Below are positions 55,021 through 64,000 of a stretch of DNA of 64,000 nt, piece after piece. The DNA comes from Rhabditophanes sp. KR3021 (lineage: Eukaryota > Nematoda > Chromadorea > Rhabditida > Alloionematidae). Where the stretch lies: contig CAUJLY010000004.1 of assembly GCA_963281155.1 (NCBI GenBank), positions 2,170,001 through 2,234,000 on the forward strand, in the 5' to 3' direction. The stretch's first letter is position 1; each line of letters opens with the position of its first letter. The notes below the pieces were generated by a model. The model had not been told where the DNA came from, did no database searches, and saw only the letters and a program-made list of their open reading frames with translations. A program made the position numbers and the translations under genes.

Positions 55021-56049
55021 ATGGATTTAACTAAAGTTTCGAAGTACACCAAACTATTTAGCAAAATCCATGGTAAATGCCAAACTGAACCAATGGTTGT
55101 TTCAGATGGTAGTTTCATCTATTGGTATGCAAAGGACGAGGAAATTATCATCAAATCTGACCATGTTTATGAGTTTGCCAAGAATACGTTGGCTGAAGAA
55201 GACCAAGTTTCTACTTTATCTTGTGCTAATGGGAAGATATTCAGCCTCTGTACAGATGTTTTGATTGAACATTCTCACTACATTCGACGTCTCTTCAAGC
55301 AAAAGAAAAAGAAGGATTTGAATATCTCATTGGAGAATTTTACGTCAAAGACTGTTGACAAGTTAATTACTTACTTTAGATATGGAATCATTTGCTTTAG
55401 ATTGGACACTGTTGCCAACTTGATCAAAATTTCCAAAGCCCTCGAATTATCCCACTTTATTTATCTTCTCGAAGCTTCGCTAATCTGCAATGCCGATAAT
55501 TCCTTAAAAACGTTAGTTTACTGCATCAATTTATTTGCTACTACGGACAATTTGATAACTGTCAGAAGCAAAAATGTCTTGATTGCCTTAACTAATTATA
55601 AATTGGTTGATTTATTGGCTACTAAAAAATTTATTGAACTAAGCCCAGCTTCACTCGTCTATTTGTTGGCTAATGATGATTTACAAGTTGCAGATGAAGT
55701 TGATGTTTTTAGAATCGCTATGTATTACATTGTTCATCAGAAAAATTACCAGTATTCGGATTCTATTCTCAATGTGGTTCGTTTCAACAATACAACCAAG
55801 GATGAATTGGCAGAAATTAAGGAAATCGTCAAGGAATACGACGATAGCTTCATCACCTCTGTCATGACCCAATTCTACGAAGACCTAGAAAGTGAAACTC
55901 CTTCTCTCAACGATTCTGTCATTGTTCACAGAAATTCTCACAACCTCAGTTATCGTAATTCAGGAGATGGAACCATCACTGCCATCATAGGTCAACTACA
56001 GCACAATTTATTACATTATTCCGAAACTCAAACTCCCCTGTATAAATAA
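55021..56049 (+). CDS. BTB/BACK domain protein
   Basis: A single exon encodes 342 residues. The BTB fold covers about residues 70-150 (GKIFSLCTDVLIEHSHYIRRLF, then the acidic/aromatic YFRYGIICFRLDTVANLIKISKAL). A BACK-type helical region follows (VRSKNVLIALTNYKLVDLLA, FIELSPASLVYLLANDDLQV). There are no Kelch repeats or MATH domain. BTB-BACK proteins often serve as substrate adaptors for CUL3 ubiquitin ligases, but no partner can be named. The ATG at 55021 is used because the frame upstream offers no ATG. The weak BTB sequence suggests a fast-evolving nematode paralogue. Confidence 0.75.
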   Translation: MDLTKVSKYTKLFSKIHGKCQTEPMVVSDGSFIYWYAKDEEIIIKSDHVYEFAKNTLAEEDQVSTLSCANGKIFSLCTDVLIEHSHYIRRLFKQKKKKDLNISLENFTSKTVDKLITYFRYGIICFRLDTVANLIKISKALELSHFIYLLEASLICNADNSLKTLVYCINLFATTDNLITVRSKNVLIALTNYKLVDLLATKKFIELSPASLVYLLANDDLQVADEVDVFRIAMYYIVHQKNYQYSDSILNVVRFNNTTKDELAEIKEIVKEYDDSFITSVMTQFYEDLESETPSLNDSVIVHRNSHNLSYRNSGDGTITAIIGQLQHNLLHYSETQTPLYK

Positions 56050-59000
56050 AACGAAACTGATATGGATAAAGTGCCAACATTTATAAAACTATTAAATATA
56101 TATTTAAGATTCTCGTTGATATCCATTGATTATTAAAAAATTGCTTTCCTTGTTGTTATAATAAATATTGTGTCGAATGTAAGTGCATATTTTAATTGGT
56201 GGTCCCTCTTTTAAAAATTAGAACGTGTGGTTGTGTTTATTTATTTCCTATATACTATTACAAAAAGTATACCCAATCACCCTTTCTGATTACATATTTA
56301 TTTTTGGTTGTTCTGTTTTAATAAATATATGTGTACGCTTTAGGTCCAAAATTAATGAGCTGGGGTTGAAAGAAATGATATAAAAGTGAGCAAAGACCAC
56401 CATCATACTGACAAATAATGGTCAGAAGTAGGGTTGTTTTTGCTAGGAAAAGGGAACCCTTGTCTATTTTGTTACCCCCAATCAGTTTTAGGGGACCGGA
56501 CACCCTAGTACTGCCTGGTACGAAAGTTTCATCAAAGTGACTACAATCACATATAGTACACGCTTATGTTTTCCATCATAAGAGTTCTTTTCTGCAAATT
56601 ATTTTACTATATCCAATTGGTTTGTGTGTATATGTTTATGTGTGTGGTTTTGATAATAGAAAAACAAACTTAATCGGTACGGGCAAAAATATAATATATT
56701 AAATATATATTATAAACTAAACAAGAACTACTAGAGTGATAATAGATTTTATTTGTTCAATTATTACTCTTTTTCAAATCAAAAAGTTTACCATAGTTCA
56801 GGAAAGAAAATGTATCATTTGTGTAATATAAATGAAGAAAGAGGATTTATATTATTTAAATAAATGGTGTATATATACTTTTTCTATATAATAGATATTT
56901 TTGTGAAAGGCAGTGTATAGATCGGCGTAAAAACCCTCTAAAATTTGTTCAAAAAAAGCAATTCTTTACATTTTTTATATACGTCTTTAAAAATAGCAAT
57001 TACGTACAAAATTGCTTTTTCTCTTACACACCAACCAAGTGATGATGTAGTTTTTAATGTTTTTTGGGTCAATATGATCGTTGGTCCGTCAGTTATAAAT
57101 GCCTCAAAACGCTTTTTTTAAATATACACAAAAGAAGTGATATTATTTAAATCCTTCTACACTGTCATCGAGTATAAGCTTTGTTAACGATGCAATTTTT
57201 TATTTCCACTCAAACGAATCGCATTCAAAAAAAACGACTGTTAGCGAAAATGATGAAAGGGTTTTGTGTACGAATGGAAAGGGAATTTATTGCTCCGTGA
57301 CATTTCGTCAATCAAAATAATGATTTTTTTGAATTCAACAAATACATACTTTTTAAGACAACCAAATTGTAAAATAGTAATATGTATTTATTTAACCAAA
57401 AACTACTTTTTCTTTGTTTTCACCTACGAATTAGATCAACAGAATTTTCAGTTACTCTTCTTTTTTATTATTTTCACTTTACATTTTTGTTACTAATTCA
57501 TCATTGACCCCTTCTAACATCTTCTTAAATGATCCTTGGGACAAAGACATTTTTAATGCAATTTGGGCCTGTATATATGCATAATTAAGCTTCCAAACCC
57601 TGGCCAAATTACCATCACCCGAGGCTTTTGCCTTTTACAAGAGACTTTTGTGCGGACAGCTGTTCTGTGAGCTTTATTGTCAAACGCACTCTTCCCAAAA
57701 ACTCCTAATCCAAAAAGGACTTGATTCTTATCATAAAGTTGGAGAAACATTTTTAATATAAAAAGGCTAAACTTTCATAATTATCTTGTTTATGCCAAGA
57801 TTTTGCACACTCACTTCTAAAAAGGATAGGTGATGTATGAAACTAAGAGATTTGTTTGCCACATGGTTAATACATATTATTTCCTGAACACATCAACACT
57901 TTTTTCTAAGTGAACTATCATTAACTTTCCTTCAATCTAATATTGTTGAATAAAGTATATTATTTGTAGTTTTGTTTATATCAATGTGGCGATAAAAGTA
58001 TTAGTAAGGTAAAGTACATTTTTGACACTATTTAAACTTTTATTACAAATAGAATATTTCAACAAATTGCAGTCCTTTTTCTGCCCTTACTTCCTTTAAG
58101 GGACTTGGCACGCTTATATGACTTTTGTCGATGTCATTTGTTATTTATTCGGAGGGCTATTAAAGAGTGTGCGATGACAAGATCCCATTAAAGCTGAATA
58201 TATTGTACATTTTGTTGTATTTTTGGTATTATTACACTAACAGTCTTTTCCATTGGGACGGCATTTTTTAAATTGAAATGATCATTCATTTTTGGTAAAG
58301 TTGACCTAGACTCGGACTTTTTGAATTGTAATAAAAAGGGATTGGAAGGAGAGTTTCAAAAAGTACAATAATGTAAATTTATATAAATATGTATCAAATT
58401 TGCATCGCATTAATCACCGACCCCTTGGAAGGATCTCTCAAAGATGACCATTGAATGTATTTATATGCGTAGATAGTAGATAGTGTATTTAGGTATATAA
58501 AAAAGGTAATGTGTCCTTTGAATAATTTTGTTCGGGGAAAGAGTGATATATTTAAAATTAAACTGTCAAAAAGAGAGGCCATTCGAAAATCTCATTAAAA
58601 TAATTTTTTACCCGTCCTACCATTTTTTGAGTATGAGTAAGGAAGACGTAGAAGGGAGAGTAGCACATCCATTTCCACTGTTATCTACTTCCTCTAGGTT
58701 TGTTGCCTTTTAAATTCTATTCTTTTTTTGTCTTTTTGTTTGCAACATTGTAGATGAATAAATATATGTTGTGCAGTACTATATTCATGTTTTGTTGGAC
58801 AGTCTTAACCGTTTGGGCGACCTCTATTTACGCGTACATTTCGAATTCATTCATTTATATTTAAACATATAGCCACAGCGGTTGTAGTCAATTTTTGAGG
58901 TTCTCAGTGGTCATAGAGACAAAAAAATTAGATACAAATTTTTAAAACAAACTCTCCCTCTGCTAACGCCATCATCCCCGTGTATTTGAGTATTTGATAG

Positions 59001-61510
59001 AGGCGTGTGAGGTTGTGTATTTTTTAGGGGTTTTTTGGAAAGACCTAAGATGACGAAAGTTTTGACATTAAAGATATGGGATGTAGGCCTAACAACATTC
59101 TTTTATTCTTCTTTTTTTAATTTACGGGGCATGTAATTTTATATACCGAATCTAAAATAACGTCAATGTATTAAGTTGACCATAGGTCAAATCTACTTCA
59201 AATAAACATCTAAAGGCAAACAAATTGGTATTACATTTTCCACATCAAAAACTTCTTCCACGCTTCCTAACTTGTTGACTACTAAAAAATTTCGCATCAT
59301 AAAAAAGAATTTGTTTTACCTTCAGAAAACGAAAAGTTGATTTAATCAAGCCAGTTTTTTGCGATCAACGATCATAAACAGATATCTTTACCACACATAC
59401 AGACAACAATAATCTACACCAACGAATATAATTTTTTCCTTTTTTTAATATAATCATCAACTAATACATATACATATATTCGCTATCACCCGTTTTTTCT
59501 ACCTTTTCACCTCACAAACATTTTATGCTTATGATAATTTTATAATAATACTTATCGCTCTCATCTTTTTTGAATGAATATTATGATTTCTTAGGGTACG
59601 TCTTGATTCTTGGTGTGGGTTTTTTGTTATCAGTTTGCAATGTGTAGATATTAACAAATCGCTTTAGGTTTTGAGGAGTAGTGAATCCAAACCAAATGAA
59701 TGTTGATAAGTGTTAATAAATAAATGTTGATGAATATGAAAGAATATTCTCCCGGTTTTTTTTATCTATTTTTTAACCAAAGTCATTTTTACTGTCTTTT
59801 CTTACTAGATGATTCGACTAGTATACTTCTTTTGAGCAATAAAAAAAGGTCCTTTTTCAATCAGCCCATCAATACTGCACATATACACTTTTGACTTGAA
59901 CAAAAAATGGGGAACCACTAAACTCTATGTCATATCTTCGATTTTTTTATGAGAGCCTGCACAATTTTACTTCAATTTTTTAACTTTCAAAAAGAGCAAC
60001 CGCCCTTTTTTATTGCGCTGTGTGTGCTCCTCTAACAGTGAGTCTCTTTTTATATCTATGCACAAAACCACGTACTAATATGTATTTTTTTGAACAAGTT
60101 TGATTAAAAAAATAGTGTAAAACCCTATAAGGGGTGGCTTTTGGTTTTTGATGCATTCGCTTTTTTTGCAGCCTAAGCGAAAACATCATCATGCTAGTGG
60201 ATGCTATTTTTTGTTTATTAGCTTTTTTGTGGTGTTTAAGTCTTGGAAAAAGAAATAAACAACACTTTTTGAAATCAACTAAATTGTTTTATAATCTTAA
60301 AACACCTCTGCATCCATTTTTTAATTAAATTCTGAGAAAGAAATTGTTTTTGATCTCTTTTTGTAGAATTAGTAAAACTAAGTCATTTTTTATCGCTTTC
60401 GTCTAAAAATAATAGAATAAAACAAATTCATTTCCAATTTTTCTCACTTTTAATCATCCATCTCGATACTTTTCTTAATAGTTCTTTGCTTTTTTTGAAA
60501 GAGATAAATGTGGCTGTCTTTTTATTTTTATGTAACTAAAAGTTTGATATATTCATACTATTACTACCAACAAACTAATGGAATAGATATTTTATCTTTT
60601 TGTGACAAAAAAACGCAAAGAAGGCCCTCTTTGAGAAAAGAGAACTAGTAAAAAGTGTGTTGTATTCCTTTGTTATACAAATTATATAGATGTTGTTGAT
60701 GATGAACAAATTGAATATTCAATTTTTTACCACCATGTTTTAATTTGACGTTTTTTGATGTCTTCACCAAAACCGAATTAATAGGTTCTTAAGGAAGGAT
60801 AAAAATGACTTTCAATTGTTATTTTGAATTGATAAATGGATAGTTGTTTCCACAAGATGGATTGCGTATTGGTGGACTTTAATGGAACAGCTGCGAGGGT
60901 GGACATTGCCTATTTCTTTCTCCATTATTTATTGTCCAACCATTAAATTCGCCATTTTTTTACTTAATCCCCCTTTTTATCTAATGTAAGTTAAGCTCCA
61001 TTCAAAAAATATTAATCTCTAAGTTGTTTTACTATTTGTTTAATTTATTCCTCCACAAATCGTCTATTTTTTATGTGCTATTTTTATACTATTGCAGCAT
61101 TCCTCAATATCTACATATTCATTTTGTTTTAGTGCACTATAATAGTGTAAAAAAAGTGTGTTTGCTGATCTACATTTTTTGTTCAATTGTCAAGTGAAGA
61201 AGATATATATTCTTTTTATAACAATTATAGTATACATACTTTTTTCTAAGACTGAATAGATACTTTTTAATTGTGTGCCATACTTTTTGGATGTGATTGT
61301 CCGCGATAATTTTATCTGTACAGATATGTTACACTTATTTATGTAAGTAATAATAAATGTCAGATGTTCTTTATCTGTTGAAAAGGTAAAAAAGAATATA
61401 GTTATGGATGGAAGTTTTGCGATGGGTAGTAATAGATCATAATTGCATTAAATAAAATTACAAAGCATGACCTTGTTGTGTTCTAGCTTAGTACCAAATC
61501 ACATTTTATA
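56050..61510. other. long T-rich gene-free region
   Basis: More than 5 kb with no domain-bearing frame on either strand. The plus strand carries many T homopolymers (6-8 nt) and pyrimidine tracts from about 57 kb onward, a strand bias of the sort seen in long introns or upstream transcribed regions of a plus-strand gene. AATAAA signals for the BTB gene lie at 56158-56166. A weak candidate exon with ATG near 60859 and a GGTGGA donor is not convincing. Likely regulatory territory of the gene entering at 61.5-64 kb. Confidence 0.4.
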
Positions 61511-64000
61511 ATGTTTATTTTGGGTGGTGGCGACTCAAAAAGACTGTCCTCGGACTTGCCATCAACTCGAGAATTGCCGGTACCGGGCAGTGGTCAGTAC
61601 GATTGGGCTGCCAGCCGGGTAAGAGTTTATAAACAATCACAAATAAAATTAAAAAAGATGATCAGTTTATAAAGGGTGAGAGAGTGCCGACGCACAAAAC
61701 TGATTATAAGGACAACATTATAAAAACAAGGTATTAAAAAATAATAATACACAACACTCAAAAGTCCATTCCAATAAATTTGATGGTGGCGTTCAAGAAC
61801 GAGCCTGGTACTGCCAGGTATTTACTTAATTAATTGTATTGTTATTTATTTGACCAATCCCTTAAAAGTTTCAACTTACAATTTTTTGCACACTAAATAT
61901 CTGCACCTTGGCATTGTTCATTAAAGTGGATGGAAATGAGTTTTTTGTTTCCATTAACTAAATTGCGATTACCTAAAACTACTACAAATAACATAATAGA
62001 AACAAAGCATCCTGTTATCTTCTCGTTTCAAGTCTAATTTCTAAGTTATTTATGTCATCGCCTGTTAATTTTTGTTCCTTTTCAAATCTTTTCATTTTAT
62101 TACTAATTTTGAATTCTTTTAATTTAAGATTGGTGTTAACAAAATTGAACGTTCTTTAGTTAATAATATTTGGCGTTATTTGTATTTTAATTAATAATTT
62201 GCAACCTTATTTAATTTACGTTACTTAATTTATACTTTTGAACGTTAGTTAAAGTGCATAAGTTGTCACTGGAAGGTTCTTTTTAGAAAGGAAATGATCA
62301 AAAATGAGATTTTGTGTACTGTCCCACTCGAAATGACCATCATTAATTTTGCTCCGACGCCACATCGTTTATTTTAAAGTTTGTTTTGTCGGAGAAGTAC
62401 ATTGTATGAGGTTGCCCTTTTTAGTATAATATTTGTTATGCTGTTAGTGATGGTGTTCTTTTTATTTTATGCGGAGATGTATATTTATATATGTGTACGT
62501 ATATTTGTTTCTTCTCTAAAATTTATTATTTCTTTTATCAGTCTTTCATTCCAAATAACAAAAAGGAACCCTCAGCCGTACTGGTCATCTTTTTGCACAC
62601 ATATTCTTTGATATTCGCTGATGTTTGTTTGTTCCTTCTTCTTTACCCCCTAACTTTGTATATTTGGTGGTAGGTGTCTTGTTGTCTGTCACTAAAAATA
62701 CAACTGACCGAACCACTAAAAATACCCACCACCCAGTGGTTTGTCCACCCGGCTGTTGAAAAGTCTCCCCTATCTTTGGTGGTACCCCTTTGTTTTGAAA
62801 CATCGCAAACCGTTCGTACCAGGCACCAAAATACGAACCCAGTACTTTTCTTCTCCAAACAAGATCAGCTGATACGCGTTCAGTATTCTTTTTCAACTGT
62901 CCACTCCCCTCTTATTTTATTATTATGATGATGCACATTTAATATCCGGCTACATTATGTGGGACTTTGTGTGATATATTTATTTTTATACCCTTATTTT
63001 ATTTATTCTATATATCTTTTTCGGGGTTATTTTCTTTCCAATTATTTTGCCGCGTTCTAAATAAAAGTACGGTACCCTACATTTTTATTTTAATAATACT
63101 TTCATTTGGCAATTCGTACTTCTACCGAACCTTATACTTTTCTTTCTTGAATCCATTTAACTTATCATTTTTTAAGGTAATGATAGTATAGTTATACTTC
63201 ACTCAATCTACTTATTTAATTTTACTCGTCTATTTGATAACTCAAAAAGCAATATTGCCAGTCCCGGGTTTTCACCACCCAAACTTTCCCTATTATTATT
63301 ATGTCACAATATGCAGTGAATACTCCAGATTCTAACAATTCTGTCCCAAACAACTGGAGCCAGAACTCCTTGGGCAGACATCACCTCTCAGTCCATACAC
63401 CTGTTCAAGTTTTCCCCAATAGCCAAGCTCATTTGTACAATGGCTCAGGATCCAAGATTTCACCTCCTTCTTCCACTACCTCTTCACTTCACTCTCCTGA
63501 AGCTATTACCATAAAGGAAGAGGTTCTTCAAAATAATAATCTGATTAACGTCAAAGATTCGATGGAAGGGATCGAAGAAAACGACTTGGAAGATTCGGAT
63601 AATGAAGAGGCGAGTTACATGGATGTTGATGACATTAAGCCAATTGCAAGTGATCTCCAATCGAGCCAAAACCAAAATATATTAAACAATTACTTAAATG
63701 GGTCCTTTAAAAACATGGACGCCAATCAAGTATTATCATCCCTTCACAATTCCTCAGTATCAGATGCAGATGCCTCCTCCTTACTATTGAACTTATCTCA
63801 AAGTTTGCAAGAAAGCAGCGACGTATCAAATAAAAATAATTATTTGCATATCACACATACATTAAATGAGCAAGTCACGCCTAATCAGCTCGTTGACACT
63901 TTGTCTGTGGCATCAAAAAAGGATGGTGTGACAGAGCAAGCTGCTATAACAAATGTTGAGGTCGTTGGTCATACCACAAATGGTTCATTTATTAGACCGC
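61511..64000 (+). CDS. acidic Ser/Asn-rich protein, probably a transcription regulator N-terminus (incomplete)
   Basis: The gene runs off the right edge. Exon 2 has an acceptor GCCAG at 63257-63261 and stays open from 63262 to 64000. An internal ATG at 63301 (MSQYAVNTPDSNNSVPNNWS) could start translation. A candidate first exon at 61511-61618 (MFIL...LPVPGSGQYDWAASR, donor GTAAGA) is in the same phase as 63262 and is clearly richer in GC than its surroundings. The protein is low in structure: Ser/Asn/Gln-rich with acidic patches (ENDLEDSDNEEASYMDVDD) and two SUMO-type lysine contexts (TIKEEV, DIKPI). No DNA-binding domain is reached. The long T-rich upstream region fits a developmental regulator; the factor class is unknown. 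Confidence 0.6.

Overview
The window reads as nuclear DNA of a nematode. It carries an N-terminal-anchored cuticle collagen, a CX-module cysteine protein and serpentine chemoreceptor-type seven-helix genes. Most spliced introns are very short (about 37-53 nt). Many start codons sit a few bases to a few tens of bases after a T-rich ...CAG acceptor, as expected for spliced-leader trans-splicing. One tight same-strand gene cluster looks operon-like. The DNA is AT-rich. I cannot name the species; a rhabditid/tylenchid-type nematode is the safest inference.

Layout. 0-13 kb: a GPR107/108-like Golgi membrane protein, acireductone dioxygenase (methionine salvage), a GH20 beta-hexosaminidase, ribosomal protein S16, and a secreted chitin-binding/LDL-receptor-A/mucin-like protein. 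13-26 kb: a CRAL-TRIO/GOLD lipid-binding protein, a small membrane protein, an achaete-scute type bHLH factor between two roughly 3 kb gene-free flanks, a small charged protein and a secreted Thr/Pro-rich protein. 27-29 kb: a decayed PIF1-like helicase of Helitron type, with a neighbouring repeat that recurs at 5.1 kb. 30-39 kb: a heat-inducible-looking cytosolic Hsp70 behind four heat-shock elements, a membrane alkaline phosphatase and a NAP1 histone chaperone. 39-48 kb: a CX-module protein, a chemoreceptor plus a receptor fossil, V-ATPase subunit E, a small type I membrane protein and a cuticle collagen. 48-56 kb: a LACTB2-like hydrolase facing a compact cluster (PPIL3 cyclophilin, NAA38/LSMD1-like, MALSU1/RsfS-like, coiled coil), then a small membrane protein, a second chemoreceptor and a BTB/BACK protein. 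56-64 kb: a T-rich region of about 7 kb leading into the first exons of an acidic, Ser/Asn-rich, probably transcription-related protein that runs off the window.

Most notable structures. (1) A complete NAA38-like gene lies on the same strand inside intron 1 of the PPIL3 gene, and the end of PPIL3 overlaps the start of a mitochondrial RsfS/MALSU1 gene in another frame. (2) Four unusually long introns (CRAL-TRIO, NAP1, collagen, LACTB2) each contain decayed coding-like sequence, always antisense to the host gene; one resembles the end of a restriction/homing-endonuclease-like domain. (3) A frameshifted Helitron-type helicase has an apparent sister fragment. All exon models were inferred by eye from splice signals and reading-frame continuity, without transcript data.
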